From Leclercia pneumoniae (GTDB lineage Bacteria; Pseudomonadota; Gammaproteobacteria; Enterobacterales; Enterobacteriaceae): a DNA stretch of 64,000 nucleotides. The DNA is taken from positions 2,790,001 to 2,854,000 of the forward strand of contig NZ_CP071383.1 of NCBI RefSeq assembly GCF_017348915.1, in the 5' to 3' direction. A program made the translations under genes and the position numbers. Below the pieces are notes generated by a model, which saw only the letters and a list, made by a program, of their open reading frames with translations, had not been told where the DNA came from and made no database searches. The stretch's first letter is position 1. Each line of letters opens with the position of its first letter. Of the stretch, positions 29,735 through 38,030 are shown one piece after another.

Positions 29735-31096
29735 ATGTTTAAACCGGAACTTCTCTCCCCGGCGGGAACGCTGAAAAATATGCGTTACGCCTTCGCCTAT
29801 GGCGCCGATGCCGTTTATGCGGGCCAGCCGCGTTACTCCCTGCGCGTGCGTAATAATGAATTCAACCACGAGAATCTGCAGCAGGGCATTAATGAAGCGC
29901 ATGCCCTCGGCAAGAAATTCTATGTAGTGGTCAACATCGCCCCGCACAACGCCAAGCTGAAAACCTTTATCCGCGACCTGCAGCCGGTGGTAGAGATGGG
30001 GCCGGATGCCCTGATTATGTCGGATCCCGGCCTGATCATGCTGGTACGTGAACACTTCCCGCAGATGGATATTCATCTCTCCGTGCAGGCTAACGCCGTT
30101 AACTGGGCGACGGTGAAGTTCTGGAAACAGATGGGGCTGACCCGCGTTATTCTCTCCCGCGAACTGTCGCTTGAGGAGATCGAAGAGATTCGTACCCAGG
30201 TTCCCGATATGGAACTGGAGATCTTCGTCCACGGTGCACTGTGCATGGCCTACTCTGGCCGCTGCCTGCTCTCGGGCTATATCAATAAGCGCGACCCGAA
30301 CCAGGGCACCTGTACTAACGCCTGCCGCTGGGAATATAAAGTCCAGGAAGGGAAAGAGGACGATGTCGGGAATATCGTACACAAATACGAACCGATTCCC
30401 GTACAGACCGTTGAGCCGACGCTGGGTATTGGCGCTCCGACGGATAAAGTGTTCATGATTGAAGAGAACCAGCGCCCGGGCGAGTACATGACCGCCTTTG
30501 AGGACGAGCATGGCACCTACATCATGAACTCCAAAGATCTGCGGGCCATCGCTCATACCGAACGGTTGACGAAAATGGGCGTGCACTCTCTGAAGATTGA
30601 AGGTCGCACCAAATCCTACTACTACTGTGCGCGTACCGCTCAGGTCTATCGTAAAGCGATAGACGATGCCGCAGCCGGCAAGCCATTCGACACTGGGTTA
30701 CTGGATACGCTGGAAGGGCTGGCCCATCGCGGCTACACCGAAGGCTTCCTGCGTCGCCATACACACGACGATTATCAGAACTATGATTACGGCCACTCCC
30801 TTTCCGAGCGCCAGCAATTTGTTGGGGAATTTACCGGTGAGCGTAAAGGGCCGCTGGCGGCCGTCGCCGTGAAAAACAAATTCCTCGTGGGCAACAACAT
30901 GGAACTGATGACGCCGCAGGGCAATGTTAACTTCACGCTGGAACATATGGAAAATGGCAAAGGCGAAGCCGTTTCCGTGGCGCCGGGCGATGGCCATACT
31001 GTCTGGTTGCCGGTCCCTGAAGATATCGCGCTGGAGTATGCGCTGCTGATGCGTAATTTCGACGGTGAAAACAGCCGTACGCCTTACGCGAAGTAA
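29735..31096 (+). CDS. trhP: TrhP (YegQ), U32-family tRNA hydroxylation protein
   Basis: Member of the peptidase U32 family that in E. coli is needed, redundantly with TrhO, for the prephenate-dependent hydroxylation of U34 in tRNA (ho5U, the precursor of cmo5U). Its 453 residues are the same as E. coli YegQ. The U32 signature EIFVHGALCMAYSGRCLLS and the cysteine cluster (GRC, GTCTNACRW) that likely binds an iron-sulphur cluster are present. It is upstream of cyaR, as in K-12. Confidence 0.95.
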   Translation: MFKPELLSPAGTLKNMRYAFAYGADAVYAGQPRYSLRVRNNEFNHENLQQGINEAHALGKKFYVVVNIAPHNAKLKTFIRDLQPVVEMGPDALIMSDPGLIMLVREHFPQMDIHLSVQANAVNWATVKFWKQMGLTRVILSRELSLEEIEEIRTQVPDMELEIFVHGALCMAYSGRCLLSGYINKRDPNQGTCTNACRWEYKVQEGKEDDVGNIVHKYEPIPVQTVEPTLGIGAPTDKVFMIEENQRPGEYMTAFEDEHGTYIMNSKDLRAIAHTERLTKMGVHSLKIEGRTKSYYYCARTAQVYRKAIDDAAAGKPFDTGLLDTLEGLAHRGYTEGFLRRHTHDDYQNYDYGHSLSERQQFVGEFTGERKGPLAAVAVKNKFLVGNNMELMTPQGNVNFTLEHMENGKGEAVSVAPGDGHTVWLPVPEDIALEYALLMRNFDGENSRTPYAK

Positions 31097-31131
31097 TTTA
31101 GTGGGGTTATTTCTTCAGGGTGGGATAATTC

Positions 31132-31147
31132 TTAGAATCGGATCACA
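31132..31147 (+). promoter_or_regulatory. CRP site of the cyaR promoter
   Basis: TTAGA-N6-TCACA matches the CRP half-site pattern TGTGA-N6-TCACA, with a perfect right half and three of five in the left. Its centre lies about 42 bases upstream of the CyaR start at 31182, the class II activator position. A -10 TATTAT is at 31169-31174. E. coli cyaR is known to depend on cAMP-CRP. Confidence 0.7.
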
Positions 31148-31181
31148 TACCGCTGCGTTCAATACGGGTATTATCCCCAGC

Positions 31182-31268
31182 GCTGAAAAACATAACCCAT
31201 AAATGCTAGCTGTACCAGGAACCACCTCCTTAGCCTGTGTAATCTCCCTTACGCAGGCTTATTTTTTT
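31182..31268 (+). ncRNA. cyaR: CyaR small regulatory RNA
   Basis: Hfq-dependent small RNA that in E. coli represses ompX, luxS, nadE and yqaE. The segment begins GCTGAAAAACATAACC and carries the loop ACCAGGAACCACCTCCTTAG, the conserved pairing region. It ends with a terminator stem AGCCTGTGTAA/TTACGCAGGCT and a T run. It differs from K-12 CyaR at only a few positions and sits at the same place, after yegQ/trhP. Confidence 0.96.
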
Positions 31269-31429
31269 GCCTGCCATTCCCCGCTTTCTCTCCGCTGTTA
31301 CGTAAATTTATCTCTGTTTACCTGTAGAAACGCATCGATTCGTTTGATATTGAATTTCAGTCTATTCATAGAGATACATAATGTTATTCTTTCCGCGTAT
31401 AAAAATTTACCTTAGGGAAAGGAGGTAAT

Positions 31430-31768
31430 ATGTATTGGGTCGTTGAAAACAGGATGGTCTGTCCTGCAACGGGAACGATTTTTGTTCATGTACTCACGGT
31501 AAAAAACATCAGGATGATAGTTTGGTATAAAGGCGATTATTTCATCAGCGTTGGTTCAATCCTCGTCACTGGCCCCTTTGGCATAGCCGTAGACGGCACC
31601 CTCAGAGAGCTACACATTCTTCGTGTATTCCCCTATAAAGACGCGCTTTGGTCTGAATTTCTCGCCGGGACCCGCTGCCCCGGCAACAGCGGCGCCCTGA
31701 TAACCCACTGTAAACGGCGCCCGTTCTGCGCCTTTTCCCTCTGCCCCTGGGGGGCCCGGGACTGCTAA
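31430..31768 (+). CDS. Hypothetical protein of 112 residues downstream of CyaR
   Basis: I do not recognise this protein. It begins MYWVVENRMVCPATGTIF and is preceded by a very strong ribosome-binding site, AAAGGAGGT, four bases before the ATG. The N-terminal 75 residues are rich in beta-branched and aromatic residues, as in a small beta-sheet protein. The last 35 contain four cysteines and prolines and have much higher GC, which is unusual. There is no signal peptide or clear membrane helix. Its ribosome-binding site could pair with the CCTCCTT loop of CyaR, encoded 160 bases upstream. It may be real or a chance frame; the start signal is the main support. Confidence 0.4.
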   Translation: MYWVVENRMVCPATGTIFVHVLTVKNIRMIVWYKGDYFISVGSILVTGPFGIAVDGTLRELHILRVFPYKDALWSEFLAGTRCPGNSGALITHCKRRPFCAFSLCPWGARDC

Positions 31769-31894
31769 TTTATTGCCTTACGCCGCCCCCCCTGCCGGGG
31801 GCGATGACGAAATTTCATCTCTTTCATCCTCTTCTTACCCGTTTTTTCTCGCGCTGCGATACACTTTTCAGAGACCCGAACAGGAGCAACGTGG

Positions 31895-32794
31895 ATGGCA
31901 ACCTATCCCGCAAGTTTATTAATTCTTAATGGCAAAGGGGCTGGCAACGATCTTTTACGCCAGGCCATCACCCTGTTACGCGAAGAGGGCGTGGTGATCC
32001 ACGTCCGCGTGACCTGGGAGAAAGGCGACGCGGCGCGCTATATCGACGAAGCCTGCGCCCTGGGCGTAGAGACCGTGATCGCCGGCGGAGGCGATGGCAC
32101 CATAAATGAGGTGGCAACCGGGTTGATTGCGGTACCCGAAGCCCGGCGTCCGGCGCTGGGGATTTTGCCGCTGGGCACCGCTAACGACTTTGCCACCAGC
32201 GCCGGCGTGCCGGAGAGTCTGGACAAGGCACTGCAGCTGGCGATCGCCGGAAAAGCGACGGCAATGGATATCGCCCGGGTTAACGATAAAACCTGCTTTA
32301 TCAATATGGCGACCGGCGGTTTTGGCACGCGTATTACCAGTGAAACGCCGGAAAAATTAAAAGACGCACTGGGCGGCGTCTCTTATCTTCTTCATGGACT
32401 GGTCAGGATGGACCTGCTCAAGCCAGATAGCTGTGAAATCACCGGTGAGAACTTTAACTGGCAGGGGAACGCGCTGGTTATCGGCATTGGTAACGGACGC
32501 CAGGCGGGCGGCGGTCAGCAGCTCTGTCCCGAGGCGCTAATCAACGACGGGCAGCTGCAGCTGCGCATTTTTACCTCTGACGAGCTGCTCCCTGCCCTCT
32601 TCACCACGTTGACGCATCCGGAAGAGAGTCCGAACGTCATTGACAGCCAGTCTGCCTGGTTTGAGGTAAATGCCCCACACGGCATGACTTTCAACCTGGA
32701 CGGTGAACCGCTAAGTGGCACGCACTTCCGTATGTCGTTGCTACCGGGTGCGCTTAAGTGCCGCCTGCCGCCGGACTGCCCGCTACTGCGTTAA
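31895..32794 (+). CDS. yegS: YegS, lipid (phosphatidylglycerol) kinase
   Basis: Diacylglycerol-kinase-like lipid kinase; E. coli YegS phosphorylates phosphatidylglycerol in vitro and needs metal. The 299 residues equal the E. coli length. The nucleotide loop [11 protein letters not shown] (GGGDGT at 64-69), the [10 protein letters not shown] motif, and the metal-site region near the C-terminus (FNLDGEPL) are intact. A GAGCAAC stretch precedes the start. It converges with the ABC-enolase operon, with a shared hairpin between them. Confidence 0.95.
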   Translation: MATYPASLLILNGKGAGNDLLRQAITLLREEGVVIHVRVTWEKGDAARYIDEACALGVETVIAGGGDGTINEVATGLIAVPEARRPALGILPLGTANDFATSAGVPESLDKALQLAIAGKATAMDIARVNDKTCFINMATGGFGTRITSETPEKLKDALGGVSYLLHGLVRMDLLKPDSCEITGENFNWQGNALVIGIGNGRQAGGGQQLCPEALINDGQLQLRIFTSDELLPALFTTLTHPEESPNVIDSQSAWFEVNAPHGMTFNLDGEPLSGTHFRMSLLPGALKCRLPPDCPLLR

Positions 32795-32799
32795 TCTTT

Positions 32800-32821
32800 G
32801 CCGGTCAGGTGACTGACCGGC
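32800..32821. terminator. Hairpin between yegS and the ABC operon
   Basis: GCCGGTCAG pairs perfectly with CTGACCGGC over a 4-base loop, between two convergent genes. It has no long T tract on either strand, so strength is uncertain. Confidence 0.55.
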
Positions 32822-32826
32822 CTGGC

Positions 32827-33600
32827 TTAATATGCCGCCACCTCACGCGCCATCTCACGGCTATATTGTTGACTGGCATTGACCAGCATTCGCGTGTAAT
32901 CCGTCTTCGCATGACCGGCGACCAGTTCATCCACGCTCAGCGTTTCAAGGATCTTGCCGTACTGCATTACCGCTACCTTCTGGCAGAGATGAGCAATCAC
33001 CCCCAGATCATGCGTGACCATCAGATAGGTGAGATTCGACTCCCGCTGCAATTCTGCCAGCAGGTTGAGGATCTCCGCCTGTACCGATACGTCCAGTGCC
33101 GAGGTGGGCTCATCCAACAGTAAGACCTGCGGCTCCAGTATCAACGCGCGGGCGATAGCCACACGCTGGCGTTGCCCGCCTGAAAGCTGATGCGGATAGC
33201 GATCGCGAAAAGCCCGGTTTAATCCCACCCGATCCAGCAGGGTGTGAATACGGCGATCCCGCTCTTTCATCCCATGGATTTGCAGCGGCTCTTCCAGAAT
33301 ATCGCCGATAGTGTGGCGCGGGTGTAGCGAACCGTACGGATCCTGGAACACCATCTGGACCCGACGACAACGTTCAGCGCTGATGCTGCGTCCGAGCGCG
33401 ACCCCGTCAATAGCGAGCGCCCCCTCCCAGTGGGTGAAAAGCCCCGCCAGGCACTTCAGTACTGTGGTTTTGCCGGAGCCCGACTCTCCCACCAGGCCAT
33501 AAATCTCGCCTGGCTGAACATGGATATTCACGTCGTACAGCACCTGGGTGCGCTTTTCACCTTCGCCGAAAGTCAGATTAAGATTCTGTATATCGATCAT
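32827..33600 (-). CDS. Peptide-type ABC transporter ATPase (DppF/OppF-like)
   Basis: Second ATPase of a peptide/opine/nickel-type importer. In 257 residues it shows Walker A GESGSGKTT, the Q-loop, the signature LSGGQRQRVAIARALI, and Walker B VLLLDEPTSALD with the H-loop VTHDLG. It is the last gene of the operon, 9 bases after its partner ATPase. It lacks the C-terminal oligopeptide extension with the iron-sulphur cysteines seen in longer DppF proteins. The substrate is unknown; an enolase-superfamily enzyme in the same operon hints at an acid-sugar or related small molecule. Confidence 0.88.
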   Translation of the reverse strand: MIDIQNLNLTFGEGEKRTQVLYDVNIHVQPGEIYGLVGESGSGKTTVLKCLAGLFTHWEGALAIDGVALGRSISAERCRRVQMVFQDPYGSLHPRHTIGDILEEPLQIHGMKERDRRIHTLLDRVGLNRAFRDRYPHQLSGGQRQRVAIARALILEPQVLLLDEPTSALDVSVQAEILNLLAELQRESNLTYLMVTHDLGVIAHLCQKVAVMQYGKILETLSVDELVAGHAKTDYTRMLVNASQQYSREMAREVAAY

Positions 33601-33609
33601 GGCCCCTCC

Positions 33610-34482
33610 CTATTCGCTGAGCCAGCTGGCCTGACGTTGCAGCACCGGCAACACCGGGCGGCGATGGTTAATTTCCGGCAGGGCATCGATCAGCCCCTGG
33701 GTATAAGGATGCTGTGCATTGTGCAGCTCGCTTGCGGCGATCGACTCCACCACGCGCCCGGCATACATCACCAGCACCCGATCGCAGAAGCTACGGACCA
33801 GGTTGATGTCGTGGCTGATAAATATCAGCCCCAGCCCGCGCGACTGCACCAAATCATCCAGCAATCCCAGCACTTGTAAGCGCACCGAGACGTCCAGCGC
33901 CGAGGTGGGTTCATCGGCAATTACCAGTTCGGGGTCGGTGATTAACATCATGGCAATCATGATGCGCTGCCCCTGCCCGCCGGAGATCTCGTGCGGGTAC
34001 AAATGATAAACCCGCTCCGGCTGGCGAATACGCACGACGTCGAGCATCTCCAGCACTTTGGTTTTGGCCTCCGCCTTGCGGCCGGGGTGGTGGGTAAGCC
34101 ATGCCTCAGCGATTTGATCCCCCACGCAGACCACCGGATTGAGCGAATACTTTGGGTCCTGCATGATCATTGAGATGCGTTTGCCGCGGATCGCACGCAT
34201 TTTCGCCTCGCTGACGGTGCGTAAATCCACATCGCCAAACTGCATTTTTGTCGCACTAATCCGCGCCTTTGCCGGGTGCAGACGCATCAGCGCGCGCCCA
34301 ACGGTAGATTTTCCGGAGCCGGATTCGCCGACAATCGCCAGCTTCTCGCGCCCCAACTGGAAGGAGACGCCGCGCACCGCGTTGGTGACAGCGCGTCCGT
34401 TGATAAAATCGACGTGCAGATCGCGCACATCTAACAGCGGCGCATCAGGCGCTGCGAGGATCGAGGATGTCACGTAAGCCAT
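33610..34482 (-). CDS. Peptide-type ABC transporter ATPase (DppD/OppD-like)
   Basis: First ATPase of the importer, 290 residues. It has Walker A GESGSGKSTVGRAL, signature EISGGQGQRIMIAMML, Walker B LVIADEPTSALDV, and the C-terminal oligo/dipeptide domain (NAQHPYTQGLIDALPE). The assigned start at 34482 overlaps the upstream permease gene by 38 bases; a later start is possible but would cut the conserved N-terminus (LLDVRDLHVDF). It pairs with the ATPase at 32827-33600. Confidence 0.87.
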   Translation of the reverse strand: MAYVTSSILAAPDAPLLDVRDLHVDFINGRAVTNAVRGVSFQLGREKLAIVGESGSGKSTVGRALMRLHPAKARISATKMQFGDVDLRTVSEAKMRAIRGKRISMIMQDPKYSLNPVVCVGDQIAEAWLTHHPGRKAEAKTKVLEMLDVVRIRQPERVYHLYPHEISGGQGQRIMIAMMLITDPELVIADEPTSALDVSVRLQVLGLLDDLVQSRGLGLIFISHDINLVRSFCDRVLVMYAGRVVESIAASELHNAQHPYTQGLIDALPEINHRRPVLPVLQRQASWLSE

Positions 34483-35350
34483 CTCCTAAGAAGTTGAACG
34501 CCAGACTGTTGATTAAAATCGCCAGCCCCGGGATCGTTACTACCCACCAGCACTCCATCATGTAGGTCCGGCCGCTGGAGATCATCGCCCCCCACTCCGG
34601 CTCTGGCGGCTGTGCTCCCAGGCCAAGGAAACCGAGCCCGGCGGCGGTCAGAATGATGCCGGCCATGTTCATGGTGATACGGATAATCACCGACGGCAGG
34701 CACAGCGGCACAATGTGACGCCAGAGGACACGCACCGGGGAAGCGCCCTGTAAACGGACGGCGGAGATGAAATCGGCCTGCCGTAAAGAGAGCGTTTCAG
34801 CCCTGGCAAGGCGGGCAATCGGCGGCCAGGCGGTGATCGTAATCGCAATGACCACGTGCTCCAGCCCAGGCCCCAGCGCGGCAACAAACGCCAGCGCCAG
34901 AACCAGGCTCGGGAAGGAGATAAAGATGTCAGTCACCCGCATCAGTACCGCATCCACCTTGCCGCCAAAATAGCCGGCGGTCACGCCCAGCAGTAGCCCC
35001 AGCGGGCCGACCGTGACCGACACCAGCAACACGATATAGAGCGTGATTCGCGCGCCATACACCAGACGGCTAAAGATATCCCGGCCAAATTCATCGGTAC
35101 CGAACCAGTGCTGGCCATTAGGGGCCACCAGGGCGTTATTGAGATCCTGCACCAGCGGGTTATACGGGGCGATCCAGGGGGCAAATATCGCCACAATCAG
35201 CAGCAGCAAGATAATCCCGCCGCCAATCGCGGTAAGGGGGTTGCGTGCCATCTGGCCAAGAAAGCCCACCATGCGTGAAAGTGAACGTTTGATACGCTGG
35301 CGGCTTTCAGATTGCCCCGCCCCCAGCGGCGTATCCAGAGAAACGGTCAT
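34445..35350 (-). CDS. Peptide-type ABC transporter permease (DppC/OppC-like)
   Basis: Inner-membrane permease of 301 residues with about six helices. It has the OppC-type N-terminal domain (NPLTAIGGGIILLLLIVAIFAPWIAPYNP) and the coupling EAA loop near residues 195-215 (ETLSLRQADFISAVRLQGASPVRVLWRHIVP). Its start overlaps the stop of the second permease gene by four bases (ATGA), typical of tight translational coupling. Confidence 0.88.
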   Translation of the reverse strand: MTVSLDTPLGAGQSESRQRIKRSLSRMVGFLGQMARNPLTAIGGGIILLLLIVAIFAPWIAPYNPLVQDLNNALVAPNGQHWFGTDEFGRDIFSRLVYGARITLYIVLLVSVTVGPLGLLLGVTAGYFGGKVDAVLMRVTDIFISFPSLVLALAFVAALGPGLEHVVIAITITAWPPIARLARAETLSLRQADFISAVRLQGASPVRVLWRHIVPLCLPSVIIRITMNMAGIILTAAGLGFLGLGAQPPEPEWGAMISSGRTYMMECWWVVTIPGLAILINSLAFNFLGDGLRDILDPRSA

Positions 35351-36384
35351 GATTTCGTCCTCGGGTCAAAGAGTTGATACAGCATGTCGGAGAGCAGGTT
35401 GAGCATCACAAAGATTATCCCTACCAGCAGCACGCAGCCCATTACCGCATTCATATCCCCCAGCAGCAGGCTGCCAGTAAGATAGGAGCCAAAGCCAGGC
35501 CAGGAGAAGACGGTCTCAATCAGGACGGCCCCTTCCAGCAGCGAACCGTAGGCCAGCGCGACTACGGTTAACAACTGCACCAGGATATTACGAAACGCGT
35601 GGTTCCAGATAACCTGCCGCTCGGTTAACCCTTTTACGCGGGCGGTGATAATGAACTCCTGCGACAACTGCGCCAGCATAAAGCTACGGGTCATACGGCT
35701 GATGTAGGCCAGCGAATGAAAACCCAGCAGTGAGGCAGGTAGCACCAGGTGGTTAATGGCATTCCAGAATACGGCGCTGTTACCCGCCAGCAGGGCATCG
35801 ACGGTCATGAGTCCGGTACGGCGCGGGACTAAACCGTCCAGCCCCAGATCCAGACGTCCGGCGCCCCCCACCCAGCCAAGCCAGGCGTAAAACAGCAGCA
35901 GCCCCATCATTCCGACCCAGAAAATGGGTGTGGAGTAACCCGCCAGGCTAATAATGCGCACCACGTAATCGGAAACACTGTTGCGCCGCGCGGCGGCCAG
36001 AACGCCCAGCGGAATACCCAGCCCTGCGCCGACAATGATCGCCATCGTCGCCAGCTCCAGCGTGGCCGGGAAGACGCGTAAAATATCGTCCAGCACCGGC
36101 TTACCGGTCAGCAGCGCATTCCCCAGGTTGCCGTGCAGCAAGTTGTTCAGGTAGATACCAAACTGCGTCAGCAGAGATTGATCAAAACCTAGCTGCTGAT
36201 AAACCTGCTGATAGGTACTGTGGTCGGCATCCGGGCCCACAATCGCCAGTACCGGGTCAACCGGCATCACCCGACCAATAAAGAAGGTGAGCACCAGCAG
36301 GCCAAACAGCGTGATCAGCACCTGAGTCACCCGCTTTGAGAAGCGCCGGGTACGGGAGCCCGACGCGAGGATCGCCACACTCAT
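35347..36384 (-). CDS. Peptide-type ABC transporter permease (DppB/OppB-like)
   Basis: Inner-membrane permease of 345 residues. It has the N-terminal helix (VTQVLITLFGLLVLTFFIGRVMPVDPV), a periplasmic loop, and the coupling sequence ARVKGLTERQVIWNHAFRNIL. It overlaps both neighbours by four bases. With the OppC-like protein it forms the translocation channel. Confidence 0.88.
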   Translation of the reverse strand: MSVAILASGSRTRRFSKRVTQVLITLFGLLVLTFFIGRVMPVDPVLAIVGPDADHSTYQQVYQQLGFDQSLLTQFGIYLNNLLHGNLGNALLTGKPVLDDILRVFPATLELATMAIIVGAGLGIPLGVLAAARRNSVSDYVVRIISLAGYSTPIFWVGMMGLLLFYAWLGWVGGAGRLDLGLDGLVPRRTGLMTVDALLAGNSAVFWNAINHLVLPASLLGFHSLAYISRMTRSFMLAQLSQEFIITARVKGLTERQVIWNHAFRNILVQLLTVVALAYGSLLEGAVLIETVFSWPGFGSYLTGSLLLGDMNAVMGCVLLVGIIFVMLNLLSDMLYQLFDPRTKS

Positions 36385-37997
36385 TGTTCACCTCCGGTTT
36401 TATAGACTTCACGCAGGAAGGTGGTGGCCGACGGATGCGACTGGAAGTTTTTCACTTCGTTACGCACCACTACCGAATCCACCATCTGTGACAGCGGGAT
36501 CAGCGCCGGTATCAGTTGGTCATAGCGCACCTGGATCTGCTGATAGTCGGCAATCTGTTTTTGCGGATCGCGCTCCAGCAGCGCCTTGTCGATCATCGCG
36601 TTGAGCGGCTTATCGTAGAAGCTGGTGCGCCAGCCCTGGAAGTTGGTCAGCCGCGCTTCGTCGCTGTTGTCGGGGTTATAGACCAGCGCGCGCAGGCTGG
36701 AGTGTGGATGAGGCTCTACGCCGCTCCCCCCACGCCCGACCAGCATGTCGAATTTGCGCTCGCGCATGGCCCCATAAATCTGGTTCCCGGTACCGGTAAC
36801 GATTTTGGCGTTGATCCCCGCCTGCATCAGGGTGGACTGCACGGCGATGGCAATATTCAGGAAGGGCTGATCCGCCAGCACGCGCAGGGTGGTGTCGAAT
36901 CCTTCCGGATACCCTGCCTCTGCCAGCAGTTTTTTAGCGCGCGGGATATCCAGCTTATAGCCGGGATCCGGCAGCGTGGAGGGCATCCCCGCCTTGATGG
37001 GCCGCTGATGCAGCACGCCGTAGCCCGGCATCAGCGCTTTGTTGATGCCCTGATAATCAATGAGGTAGCGCACCGCCTCGCGCACTTTCGGATTGGCGAA
37101 ATGGGCCTCTTTCATGCTCATCGCTACGTAGTAAACCGTCCCTTTCTGCACGGCCTCTACCGTTAACTGCGGATCCTTACGCAACGCATTGATATCGGCC
37201 ACCGCCATATTGTTGGCAATGTCGAGGTCGCCCTTTTCAATCATCAGACGCAGGGTTTGCGACTCCTGGAAATGGCGCAACACAATGCGATTCATTTTAG
37301 GCGCGTCTCGCCAGTAGTGCGGATTGCGCTGCATACGCAGCACATCTTTTGCCTGCCAGGTCTCCAGCATAAAGGGGCCAGAACCCGCTTCGTTCGTGGT
37401 GAGCCAGCGGTTACCCCAGTCGTTATTCACTTCATGCTGTTGCACGGTTTTGCTGTCGAGCACGCCGAGGTTGCCAAGCGCCCCGAGAGAGTAAATCACC
37501 AGCTGCGGGTCATTGGCTTTCGGCAGGACGATTTGCACGGTGTAGGCATCTGGCGCACTCACCTGCTGATCAATATTCTTCTTGCTAAAGCCGTAGGATT
37601 TCCACACCGAGGCCTGGGCCAGATTCAGGTGCAGCAGGCGACGCATCGACCAGACGACATCCTCGGCGGTAAGCGGGTTACCGGAATGAAAGGTGACGTT
37701 ATCGCGCAAATGGAAGGTCAGGGTTTTGCCGTCCGGGGCAATATCCCAGGATTTCGCCAGGGCCGGTTTCACGTTGGTGAGTTGATTCGGATCCAGCTCC
37801 ACCAGCGAATCATAGAGATTGACCACAATACCCACCACTTCGTTTCCGGTCATCGCCGCCGGATCGAGCGTCAGCAGGTTGTTCATATTCATGCCGATGA
37901 TGAGCTGATCGGGCGGCGTTTTTGCGTACGCCGCCCCGCTCCCCATCATCAGCGAGAGCGCGAGCAAGCACGCGCCGGCTAAGGGAGATCGTTTCAT
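36381..37997 (-). CDS. ABC transporter periplasmic binding protein (SBP_bac_5)
   Basis: Family 5 (DppA/OppA-type) solute-binding protein of 538 residues. It has a typical signal peptide cleaved after GAAYA (residue 25) and the family stretch TFHLRDNVTFHSGNPLTAEDVVWSMRRLL near residue 95. This family binds peptides, nickel, haem and also oligosaccharides, so the ligand cannot be read from sequence. It starts 33 bases after the enolase-superfamily gene and overlaps the first permease gene. There is no lipobox, so it is a free periplasmic protein. Confidence 0.88.
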   Translation of the reverse strand: MKRSPLAGACLLALSLMMGSGAAYAKTPPDQLIIGMNMNNLLTLDPAAMTGNEVVGIVVNLYDSLVELDPNQLTNVKPALAKSWDIAPDGKTLTFHLRDNVTFHSGNPLTAEDVVWSMRRLLHLNLAQASVWKSYGFSKKNIDQQVSAPDAYTVQIVLPKANDPQLVIYSLGALGNLGVLDSKTVQQHEVNNDWGNRWLTTNEAGSGPFMLETWQAKDVLRMQRNPHYWRDAPKMNRIVLRHFQESQTLRLMIEKGDLDIANNMAVADINALRKDPQLTVEAVQKGTVYYVAMSMKEAHFANPKVREAVRYLIDYQGINKALMPGYGVLHQRPIKAGMPSTLPDPGYKLDIPRAKKLLAEAGYPEGFDTTLRVLADQPFLNIAIAVQSTLMQAGINAKIVTGTGNQIYGAMRERKFDMLVGRGGSGVEPHPHSSLRALVYNPDNSDEARLTNFQGWRTSFYDKPLNAMIDKALLERDPQKQIADYQQIQVRYDQLIPALIPLSQMVDSVVVRNEVKNFQSHPSATTFLREVYKTGGEQ

Positions 37998-38030
37998 GTA
38001 TATATCGCCTGTAGGGTACGTTTTTATTTG

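Noticed and set aside
31203..31415. A 70-codon open frame starting inside CyaR
   Set aside because: It begins within the small RNA, crosses its terminator and has no ribosome-binding site.
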